The translations under genes were made by a program, and so were the position numbers. From contig JAKFEW010000120.1 of assembly GCA_036675505.1 (NCBI GenBank), positions 38,976-102,975 on the forward strand: a DNA stretch of 64,000 nt, read 5' to 3'. Shown here one piece after another: positions 8,503 through 15,795 of this stretch (position 1 is the stretch's first letter; each line of letters opens with the position of its first letter). Origin of the DNA: JAKFEW01 sp036675505. GTDB lineage: Bacteria > Cyanobacteriota > Sericytochromatia > S15B-MN24 > JAQBPE01. The notes beneath the pieces are model-generated. The model worked only from the letters and a program-made list of their open reading frames with translations. It was not told where the DNA came from and did no database searches.

Positions 8503-9422
8503 GCACTCCCACCGGCGTCCGGAAGGGCGGGATTGCGCGTTGGGAGCACGTCAACGGCTACCTCTTCATCGCGCCCTGGCTGCTCGGCTTCTTCATCTTC
8601 ACGCTCGGGCCGATGCTTTTCTCGCTCTACCTGAGCTTCACGAAGTACGATCCGCGCGGCAGCGCGGCGCCCGCCTGGGTCGGCCTCGACAACTACGTCT
8701 ACGCCTTCACGAACGTCGATGAGAAGTTCTACCTGTCGCTCGTCAACACCTTCGTTTACGCCGGCATCTCGATCCCGCTCGGGATGCTCGGCTCGCTGGT
8801 CGTGGCGCTGCTTTTGACCCAGGACGTGAAGGGCCTCGGCATCTTCCGCACGATTTTCTACCTGCCCGCCGTGCTGCCCACGATCGCCGTCGGCATGGTC
8901 TTCCTCTGGCTCTTCAACACGGACTACGGCCTCGTCAACAGCATGCTGCGCGGCGTCGGCCTGCCGCGCGTCGACTGGCTCGGCGACCCGAACTTCGTGC
9001 TGCCCAGCTACATCATCGCGAGCCTCTGGGGCGTGGGCGGCGGCATGATGGTGCTGATCGCGGCGATCAAGGGCGTGCCGCGTAGCTACTACGAGGCGGC
9101 GACGCTCGACGGCGCGAACTGGTGGCAGCAGTTCGTGTACATCACGCTGCCACAGCTGAGCTTCGTGCTGTACTTCAACCTGATCATGGGCATCATCGGC
9201 GCCCTCCAGGTCTTCGACATCGCCTACGTGATGGGCGGCAACTCCGGCAGCGCGCACCTCTTCTTCGTGCTGTACCTGTACCAGGCGGCCTGGATGGGCC
9301 ACAAGATGGGTTATGCCTCGGCGCTGGCCTGGATCCTCTTCGTCATCATCCTCGCCATCGCGGCGCTCGTGATGAAGTCGAGCCCGATGTGGGTCTACTA
9401 CGAAGGGGAGAAGCGCAAATGA
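8499..9422 (+). CDS. Sugar ABC transporter permease (MalF/UgpA type)
   Basis: 307 residues. The GTG start overlaps the preceding stop (GTGA). Six membrane segments begin with 'YLFIAPWLLGFFIFTLGPML'. The EAA loop that docks the ATPase is visible as 'YYEAATLDGANWWQQFVYITLP' (its core EAATLDGA near residue 205). It forms the transport channel with the second permease. No ATPase is encoded in the operon, so a shared MsmK/UgpC-type ATPase must be supplied from elsewhere. Confidence 0.9.
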   Translation: MSTPTGVRKGGIARWEHVNGYLFIAPWLLGFFIFTLGPMLFSLYLSFTKYDPRGSAAPAWVGLDNYVYAFTNVDEKFYLSLVNTFVYAGISIPLGMLGSLVVALLLTQDVKGLGIFRTIFYLPAVLPTIAVGMVFLWLFNTDYGLVNSMLRGVGLPRVDWLGDPNFVLPSYIIASLWGVGGGMMVLIAAIKGVPRSYYEAATLDGANWWQQFVYITLPQLSFVLYFNLIMGIIGALQVFDIAYVMGGNSGSAHLFFVLYLYQAAWMGHKMGYASALAWILFVIILAIAALVMKSSPMWVYYEGEKRK

Positions 9423-10294
9423 GCATGCTCGAGACGACCACAGGGTCCAGGCGCGCGGGCCGGCTGCTGGTCTATGGCCTGCTCGTGCTGGGCGCCATCG
9501 CGATGCTCTTGCCCTTCGTCTGGATGATCTCGACCTCGCTCAAGACGCCGGCCCAGGTGGTCGCGCAGCCGCCCACCTGGCTCCCGAGCCCGGTGGCCTG
9601 GGGCAACTACATCGAGTTCTGGACCTCGCCGCCCGTGCCGGGCGGGTTCTTGCGCTTCACCGCGAACACGCTGCTCGTGACCGTGGTGTGCATGGTCGGC
9701 GAGGCGCTCTCCGCGACGATCGTGGCCTACGGCTTCGCTCGCTACCGCTTCTGGGGGCGCGATTTCTGGTTCATGGTGCTGCTCGCGACGATGATGCTGC
9801 CGGGCGCGGTGACGCTCGTGCCGACCTTCATCATGTTCAAGGAGCTCGGCTGGGTCGACACCTACCTGCCCCTGACCGTGGGCGCTTACTTCGGCGGCGG
9901 CGCGTTCTACATCTTCCTCGCGCGCCAGTTCTTCCTCACGATCCCGGTCGAGCTCGAGGAGGCCGCGCGCATCGACGGCTGCACGGACTGGCAGATCTTC
10001 ACGCGCATCTTCCTGCCCCTCTCGACGCCGCTTTTGGTGACGATCGCCGTGTTCTCCTTCACGGCCCACTGGAAGGACTTCATGGGGCCGCTGATCTACC
10101 TGAACTCGTCCGACAAGTTCACGCTGACGCTGGGCCTGAACTGGTTCAAGCAGTCGATCATCGGCCAGGGCGCGACGCCCTATCACCTCTTGATGGCGGC
10201 CACGATCGTGGTGATCGCGCCGATGATCGCGCTCTTCTTCCTGGCGCAGCGGGCGTTCACCGAGGGAATCACGATGAGCGGCCTGAAAGAATGA
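9419..10294 (+). CDS. Sugar ABC transporter permease (MalG/UgpE type)
   Basis: 291 residues, ATGA overlap with the preceding gene. Typical MalG-like topology: 'LPFVWMISTSLKTPAQV' after the first membrane segment, then five further segments, with an EAA loop 'ELEEAARIDGCTDWQIF'. It ends in 'GITMSGLKE', the usual C-terminus of this family. It partners the MalF-type permease at 8499. Confidence 0.9.
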   Translation: MSMLETTTGSRRAGRLLVYGLLVLGAIAMLLPFVWMISTSLKTPAQVVAQPPTWLPSPVAWGNYIEFWTSPPVPGGFLRFTANTLLVTVVCMVGEALSATIVAYGFARYRFWGRDFWFMVLLATMMLPGAVTLVPTFIMFKELGWVDTYLPLTVGAYFGGGAFYIFLARQFFLTIPVELEEAARIDGCTDWQIFTRIFLPLSTPLLVTIAVFSFTAHWKDFMGPLIYLNSSDKFTLTLGLNWFKQSIIGQGATPYHLLMAATIVVIAPMIALFFLAQRAFTEGITMSGLKE

Positions 10295-12159
10295 GGCGCG
10301 GGGTCGCCCTGGCCGCCGCGGCCGTCCTGATTTCATCGCTCGCGCCCGCGGCGGCCGCCACCGCCCCGGCGGCCGAAGGGAGGCGAGGAACGAGCATCCC
10401 CGCCGTCAACCTGGCGCACCTCGACTGGCTGCGCCGCGAGGTCCCCGTCCCCGGCGGTCGCGCCGTCTCCACCTGGCAGATCTACGCGGCCCCCGTCCGC
10501 CCGGGCGATCGCCAGGGCCCCTACCGCTTCGTCGGCGACGAGGACGAGGGCATCGGCTGCGTCGACGACGTCGCGCGCGCCGCGATCGTTTATGCGCGCG
10601 CCCACGCCCGCACGGGCGATGCCCATGCGGGCGCCCAGGCGCGGGCCGCCTTCGATTTCGTGCGCGAGCTCGCGAAGGGCGACGGCACCTATTACAACTT
10701 CATCTGGGCCGACGGCCGCATCAACCAGGACGGCCCGACCTCGCGGGCCGGGCTGACCTGGTGGACGGCCCGGGCGCTCTGGGCGCTGGGCGAGGGCGCA
10801 CGGGCCTTCCGGCGCGGCGCGCCCGGCTACGCCGACGAGCTTCGCGAGCAGGCCTTCCAGACGGTCGACCTGCTCCTGGCTGACGTGAAACGGCGCGACG
10901 GCAGCACGCACGCCTATGGCACCCACCGCGCGCCGGGCTGGTTCCTCGGCGACGCGCCCGACGCCACGGCGGTCGCCGTGCTCGGCCTCGCGGCGCTCGA
11001 GACCGATCGGCCGGACCCGCGCACGAAGCACCTGATCGCACGCTACGGCGAGGCGATCGCCGCCTGGGCCCCCGCCGCGCCCGGCACCGCGCTCGCAGGC
11101 GCGCACCTGCCCGGCCTCGGCCCCCAGGTTTGGCACGCCTACGGCGCCCACATGCTGCACGCGCTCGCCGCCGGCGGCAAGGCGATCGCCTCCGCGCGCC
11201 TGATCGGCGCCGCGCGCCAGGAGGCCGACCGCTTCGTGCCGCACCTGCTCGTCACCGGCGGCCCTATCGCGGGCTTCCTGCCGGCCCCCTCGCTGTTCCC
11301 GCAGATCGCCTACGGCGTCGAGCCCCAGGTGCTCGGCCTGCTGGCGCTCGAGGAGGCTACCGGGGAGCGCCGCTACGGCAAGCTCGCCGGCCTCTTCGCC
11401 AGCTGGCTGACGGGCGAGAACCCGGCCCGCCGGCCGATGTACGACGCGCGCACCGGGCGGGTGTGGGACGGCGTCGACCCGCGCGGCGCGAGCCTGGACG
11501 CGGGCGCCGAGTCCACGATCGAGGGCCTGCTGACGCTCCAGGCGCTCGCGGGGCGGCCCGACCTCGCGCCATACGTCCACGCGCGCGAGACGGCGCGGCG
11601 CGGGGTGGCGTTCTGGGAGGCCGAGGCGGCGCCCGGCGCGCTGATCGCGAAGGCGCCCGGCCTGTCTGGCGAAGCAGCCGCCACCTTGCGGCCCGGCGCC
11701 GCGCTGCGGCTCACGGGCTGGCTCGCGCCGGATGTTTATCGGCTCACGCCGGTCGCCTGGCGCGACCGGCACGTGGCCGGCGAGCGCGCTTCGCTGACGC
11801 TGCGCGCGGGCGATCGCCTGCAGACCCTGCCCGTGCTCATGCCCCCCGCGGGCGCGCCCTGGAACGCGGCGGAGGCGCTGGAAACGCCGGCGTTCCTCAG
11901 GCTGGGCGCGCGGGCCGACCTCGAGGTGCGCTACGCCGCCGCGGCGCGCCAGGACCTGCGGCTCGACGGCGTGATCGTCCAGCCGGAGGTCGAGTATCGC
12001 GTCTTCCGCACGCCGGCCGGCCTCGCGGGCGTGGTCGTCAACCATGCCGCAGGCGCGCGCCAGGCACGCATCCCCGGCTTCGCCCGGCCGGTGAGCCTGC
12101 CGCCCTACGGCGCGGCCTTCGTCGAAGCCCCTACAGCCCCTGCGAACAAGACGCCATGA
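10291..12159 (+). CDS. Secreted alpha/alpha-barrel glycoside-processing protein
   Basis: 622 residues, ATGA overlap with the permease. Signal peptide about residues 1-25. The main domain shows helical-hairpin repeats of an (alpha/alpha)6 barrel: 'DEGIGCVDDVARAAIVYARAHA', 'YYNFIWADGRINQDG', 'RAGLTWWTARALWALGEG', 'DAGAESTIEGLLTLQAL'. A C-terminal beta region resembles a carbohydrate-binding module. Acidic residues at CVDDVARA and DAGAESTIE are candidate catalytic or binding positions. The exact GH family is not recognised. As a periplasmic partner of the transporter and GH130 genes it may trim mannan-type glycans. Confidence 0.75.
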   Translation: MRRGVALAAAAVLISSLAPAAAATAPAAEGRRGTSIPAVNLAHLDWLRREVPVPGGRAVSTWQIYAAPVRPGDRQGPYRFVGDEDEGIGCVDDVARAAIVYARAHARTGDAHAGAQARAAFDFVRELAKGDGTYYNFIWADGRINQDGPTSRAGLTWWTARALWALGEGARAFRRGAPGYADELREQAFQTVDLLLADVKRRDGSTHAYGTHRAPGWFLGDAPDATAVAVLGLAALETDRPDPRTKHLIARYGEAIAAWAPAAPGTALAGAHLPGLGPQVWHAYGAHMLHALAAGGKAIASARLIGAARQEADRFVPHLLVTGGPIAGFLPAPSLFPQIAYGVEPQVLGLLALEEATGERRYGKLAGLFASWLTGENPARRPMYDARTGRVWDGVDPRGASLDAGAESTIEGLLTLQALAGRPDLAPYVHARETARRGVAFWEAEAAPGALIAKAPGLSGEAAATLRPGAALRLTGWLAPDVYRLTPVAWRDRHVAGERASLTLRAGDRLQTLPVLMPPAGAPWNAAEALETPAFLRLGARADLEVRYAAAARQDLRLDGVIVQPEVEYRVFRTPAGLAGVVVNHAAGARQARIPGFARPVSLPPYGAAFVEAPTAPANKTP

Positions 12160-12181
12160 CCCCTGCCCCGAAGGAGACCAG

Positions 12182-13231
12182 ATGACCCCCGACGTCACCG
12201 CTGCTCGCCCCTACGGCCTCGTGCGCGAGGGCATCCTGCTGCGCCCGGCGCCCGAGCGCCGCGACGAAGCGGGCGGCGTGCTCAACCCGACGGTCTTCCG
12301 CGCCGGCGAGCGGCGGCTGATGATGTACCGGGCGGTCGACACCGTGCCCGAGAACTTTTCCAGGCTGGCGCTCGCGGAGCTGCACTGGACCGCCGACGGC
12401 CTCGTGGCCGAGCGGCTGGACCGCTACGCGCTCGAGCCGACGGCGCCTTACGAGCTGCTCACGCCGGCGCCCGGCACCGCGCTCTCGCCAGGCGGCGGGT
12501 GCGAGGATCCGCGTGTCACGACGATCGCCAAGGAGCTGGTTCTTTGCTACACGGCGTACGGCGGCGAGCGCGCGCCGCGGATCGCCCTCGCGCGCAGCCG
12601 CGATGGCCTGCGCTGGGACAGGCTGGGCCTGGCGCGCTTCACGCTCCACGTCGCGGAGACGACCGCGGGCCCCCTGGCGATCGACCTCAACCACGTCGAC
12701 AACAAGGACGCGATGCTCTTCCCCGAGCGCATCGGCGGCCGCTTCGCGATGCTGCACCGCCCGATGTTCAGGGGCGCGCTGGCCGAGCGCCTCGGCCAGA
12801 AGCAAAGCATCTGGATCTCGTACTCCGACGACCTCGTCCACTGGGACGGCCACCGGCTCGTGGCTGCGCCCGAGCACGGCTGGGAACGCCTGAAATTGGG
12901 CGGCGGGACGCAGCCCGTGCGCGTGCCCCAGGGCTGGCTGATCATTTACCATGGCGTCGACGGCGACGCGGACGGCGATCCGCAGCGCCGCTACAACGCC
13001 GGCGCGATGGTGCTCGACGCCGAGGATCCGGCGATCGTGGTCTACCGCTCGCCCGACCCCATTCTCACGCCGACGGCGGCGGAGGAGCGCGCAGGCGTCG
13101 TCGACAACGTCGTCTTCCCGACCGGCCTCTGGCCCGCGCCAGACGGCGAGGGCATGTTGGTCGCCTACGGCATGGCCGACTGGTGCATCGGCTGGGCCCG
13201 CATGGCGCGGCCCGACGGGAGCGTGGGTTGA
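12182..13231 (+). CDS. GH130 family beta-mannoside phosphorylase/hydrolase
   Basis: 349 residues; the ATG follows AAGGAGACCAG. The five-bladed propeller carries the GH130 signature 'GGGCEDPRVTTI' with the conserved Asp of EDPR, then 'NHVDNKDAMLFPERIGG', 'AMLHRPMF', and 'GWLIIYHGV'. GH130 enzymes phosphorolyse beta-1,4- or beta-1,2-mannosides to mannose 1-phosphate, and some hydrolyse them. There is no signal peptide, so it acts in the cytoplasm on imported oligosaccharide. Which linkage it acts on cannot be decided here. Confidence 0.85.
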   Translation: MTPDVTAARPYGLVREGILLRPAPERRDEAGGVLNPTVFRAGERRLMMYRAVDTVPENFSRLALAELHWTADGLVAERLDRYALEPTAPYELLTPAPGTALSPGGGCEDPRVTTIAKELVLCYTAYGGERAPRIALARSRDGLRWDRLGLARFTLHVAETTAGPLAIDLNHVDNKDAMLFPERIGGRFAMLHRPMFRGALAERLGQKQSIWISYSDDLVHWDGHRLVAAPEHGWERLKLGGGTQPVRVPQGWLIIYHGVDGDADGDPQRRYNAGAMVLDAEDPAIVVYRSPDPILTPTAAEERAGVVDNVVFPTGLWPAPDGEGMLVAYGMADWCIGWARMARPDGSVG

Positions 13232-14469
13232 CGCAGGCCGGGCCCGAGTGCACGGTGCTCCACCGCCGGCCCGTCCTCTGGCCTTGGCAGCTACCGGCAG
13301 GCCCGGGGCCCGACCTCGTGCCGGTGGCGGTCGCGAACCCGGCGCTCGAAAGCGTCTGGCTGCACGACCCGGCGACCGGCGCCGGGCGGCCGGCGAGCCC
13401 GCAAGCCGTGCACGATCCGGCGCTGGTGACGGGCTTCGACCTCATCGTGCGGGTGATCGCGTCCGTCGTGCCGGAATCCCGGCGCGCGGGGCACCGCGCG
13501 AGCCCGCGGGCGGAGGGGGGGGGCGATCGGGTCGTGGTGGACCACTTCGCCGACGCGGACGTGGACGTCGCCGACCCGCGGCTGATCGTGCCACGGAGCG
13601 GCTTCGGTATCCGGCTGCCGTCCCTGTCCCATTTGCGGCGGGTGCGCCTCGACGCGGACGGTACGCTCATCAGCTCTGGGGCGATGGTATTGCCCGACAC
13701 CGGCCCCTATGAGGTCTACGGCAAGGAGGATCCGTCCGTCACGTGGCTCGACGGCGAGCCCTGGCTTTCGTACGTGGGCGTCTCCGACTGGGGCATCACG
13801 CCGATGCTCGCACGCGGCCGCTGGCAGGACGGCGCCTGGGTCTACGCGCGTGTCGCGGAGGCGCAGGGGCACCACGACAACCGCGACATCAAGATCCTGC
13901 CGGTGCGCCCGGGCGGCCTGCTCTGGCGGCATGACCGCGTCAACACCCTGCCCTGGGGGCCCAAGCGAATGACCTGGGCCACCAGCCCCGACGAGGGCCG
14001 CTCCTGGTCCGCCTCGCGGCCCCTGCTGGCCGGGCGCTTCGACTGGGAGCGGCACCATGTCGGCGCGGGCGCGGTCCCGTTCCCGTGCGAAGGGCCCGGC
14101 GGCGCGCCCGCGCTCGCGAGCTACTACCACGGCGTCCACCGGCGGGCGGACGCCGTGGCGGGCGTTTACCAGACCGGCCTCGCCTTCTTCGACGCCGAGG
14201 CGCCCGATCGCGAGCTGGGACGGCGCGAGACGCCGGTGCTCTCGGCCTGGACGGATGAGGCGTTTCTGGCGGCGCGGCGGGCTGCTTGCAGCCTTCCGGA
14301 GGCCGAGTTCGCGGCGCGCCACGGCGACTTCGTGATCCCCGCGGTGGTCTTCTCCACCGGGCACACCCGGCTGGGCGAGCGCCAGCTGCTCTTCTCCGGG
14401 GTGAATGATTTTTGCATCGAGCTCGCCGAGCTGCCGCCGCTCCAAGCCCTGGTGCCGTCGGGTCGCTAG
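13228..14469 (+). CDS. GH130-like beta-propeller protein
   Basis: 413 residues; the TTG start overlaps the GH130 stop by 4 bp. It is a second five-bladed propeller with 'YGKEDPSVTWLDGEPWLSY', reminiscent of the GH130 EDPR motif, 'HHDNRDIKILPVRPGG', and 'ALASYYHGVHR'. It is divergent from the upstream GH130 protein and lacks the Arg after EDP. It may be a related glycosidase or phosphorylase of a GH130/GH43-like or DUF1861-like type. No signal peptide. Last gene of the sugar operon. Confidence 0.65.
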   Translation: MTQAGPECTVLHRRPVLWPWQLPAGPGPDLVPVAVANPALESVWLHDPATGAGRPASPQAVHDPALVTGFDLIVRVIASVVPESRRAGHRASPRAEGGGDRVVVDHFADADVDVADPRLIVPRSGFGIRLPSLSHLRRVRLDADGTLISSGAMVLPDTGPYEVYGKEDPSVTWLDGEPWLSYVGVSDWGITPMLARGRWQDGAWVYARVAEAQGHHDNRDIKILPVRPGGLLWRHDRVNTLPWGPKRMTWATSPDEGRSWSASRPLLAGRFDWERHHVGAGAVPFPCEGPGGAPALASYYHGVHRRADAVAGVYQTGLAFFDAEAPDRELGRRETPVLSAWTDEAFLAARRAACSLPEAEFAARHGDFVIPAVVFSTGHTRLGERQLLFSGVNDFCIELAELPPLQALVPSGR

Positions 14470-14514
14470 ACAGCAACGCGTAAATCGCCGCTCATCCGCG
14501 CCCCACGGACCCTT

Positions 14515-14560
14515 CCCCTCTCCGGGCGGGTTCGTGGGGGGCTGAGAATGGGGAGAGGGG
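14515..14560. terminator. Inverted repeat between convergent genes
   Basis: CCCCTCTCC (14515-14523) pairs with GGAGAGGGG (14552-14560) across a 28-nt loop, between the end of the sugar operon and the convergent small gene at 14575. No T tract follows on either strand. It may act as a weak bidirectional terminator; stability was judged by eye only. Confidence 0.35.
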
Positions 14561-14574
14561 TTCCGTGCTGCGGT

Positions 14575-14853
14575 TCAGAACTTGCCGCCCTTGAACCTGG
14601 CCACGTGGTTGCTCAGGAGGTTGCCGCCGCCCGTCGTGACGAGGCCGCCGCCATTGTTCGAGATGATGCCGCCCCCGCTGTAGCCCGTGAGGTTGGAGGC
14701 GCTCGCGAGCAAGGCCTTGTTCACGGTCACCGTGTCCCGGGCCATCTTCGACGGAGCACGCTTGACCGCCTTGGCCTTGGGCTTGGCGACGGCCCGCTTC
14801 CGGGTGTTCGTGACCGGGTGGGCGACCGACCAGATCCAGCTACCGATGTTCAT
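14575..14853 (-). CDS. Small basic glycine-rich hypothetical protein
   Basis: 92 residues. A strong AAGGAG 7 nt before the ATG makes this a convincing small gene. The N-terminus is short and tryptophan-containing, residues 18-36 are Lys/Arg/Ala-rich (RKRAVAKPKAKAVKRAP), and the C-terminal half is a Gly/Asn-rich low-complexity stretch (SGGGIISNNGGGLVTTGGG). No signal peptide or known domain. It is divergent from the nos operon across an AT-rich promoter region. Confidence 0.65.
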   Translation of the reverse strand: MNIGSWIWSVAHPVTNTRKRAVAKPKAKAVKRAPSKMARDTVTVNKALLASASNLTGYSGGGIISNNGGGLVTTGGGNLLSNHVARFKGGKF

Positions 14854-14899
14854 GGGGCATCTCCTTCTCGCGACCCGCCACCGCTCCTGGCGCTTTGGC

Positions 14900-15060
14900 G
14901 CTTATAGACATATTTTATACACAATATTCACAAAGTCGTCAAGCGAAACTTATAGCCGTCGGGAGAAGCCACCGATGCATGAGGGCCCCGGGCCGCGCTA
15001 GGATAACGGCAGGTGCCTGACGCTCGGCACACGGATCGGCCAACCAGGCTGATCAGGAGG
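14900..15060. promoter_or_regulatory. AT-rich divergent promoter region of the nos operon
   Basis: The segment around 14900-14960 is markedly AT-rich in an otherwise GC-rich window. It contains ATATT (14910-14914) and AATAT (14923-14927) in dyad. A possible + strand promoter is TTCACA (14927-14932), 17 nt, then TTATAG (14950-14955). No TTGAT-N4-ATCAA FNR/NNR box is recognisable. It would serve the operon starting at 15066 and, in reverse, the small gene ending at 14853. AGGAGG sits just before 15066. Confidence 0.4.
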
Positions 15061-15065
15061 GGATC

Positions 15066-15734
15066 ATGATCAATCCGTTCGCACCAAACGGCCGGTTCCA
15101 CGGGGCCAGCTTCGCCCCGGACTCGCTCGCACCGTGGCAGCGCCTCGCCGCCGCCGTGGCCGGCGCGCTCATCGCGTTCTCCTTACTTTTCCCGCTCTGG
15201 CAGATGACGATGGTGGCGCCCCAGTATCCCGAGGGCCTCGTCTTGCAGGTCTACGCGAACAAGCTGGTGGGCGGCGCGTCGGAGTTCGTCGACCACCTGG
15301 CGGAGATCAACACGCTCAACCATTACATCGGGATGGCCGAGCTCCACGGGGAGAGCTTCCCGGAGTTGCGGCTCATGCCCCTCGGCATGGCCCTCGCCGC
15401 GGTGCTGGCCGCGCTCGCCGCCTCGGGCCACCGGGCCTTTCTCGGGGCCGGGCTCGCGGTGCTCGGGATCGTGGGCGCGGGTGGGCTCTCCACGGCAGCC
15501 TACCGCCTGTACCAGTACGGCCACAACCTCGATCCCTCGGCGCCCGTGAAGATCGCGCCCTTCACGCCGGTGTTCCTGGGCACCAACCAGCTCGCGAATT
15601 TCACGACCACGGGCTCGCTGGGCCTCGGCGCCTACCTCCTGCTGGCCGCCGCCGCGCTCGGTGTGGTCGTGCTGCTCGCGCGTGGGCGTAGCAATTCCAT
15701 GCGACAGGTTGCAAATGGGAAGGAGATTATGTAG
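15066..15734 (+). CDS. nos-cluster integral membrane protein
   Basis: 222 residues behind AGGAGGGGATC. Four membrane segments: about residues 26-48, 102-120, 123-145 and 190-214. Between the first two lies the conserved loop 'APQYPEGLVLQVYANKLVGG' followed by 'INTLNHYIGMAELH'. Proteins with this 'YPEGL...LNHYIGM' pattern recur next to clade II nos genes, often beside nosL, and are thought to aid copper or electron supply, though no function is proven. It is the first gene of the nos operon, 61 nt before nosZ. Confidence 0.7.
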   Translation: MINPFAPNGRFHGASFAPDSLAPWQRLAAAVAGALIAFSLLFPLWQMTMVAPQYPEGLVLQVYANKLVGGASEFVDHLAEINTLNHYIGMAELHGESFPELRLMPLGMALAAVLAALAASGHRAFLGAGLAVLGIVGAGGLSTAAYRLYQYGHNLDPSAPVKIAPFTPVFLGTNQLANFTTTGSLGLGAYLLLAAAALGVVVLLARGRSNSMRQVANGKEIM

Positions 15735-15795
15735 ATTAGTCAAACTTTATGAACGATTATTAAGCGCACGATTGTCGCTCGGAGAGAAGGAAAAA

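Noticed and set aside
15735..15795. FNR-type box between the membrane-protein gene and nosZ
   Set aside because: The segment is AT-rich with GTCAA and TGAAC fragments, but no TTGAT-N4-ATCAA dyad is present.
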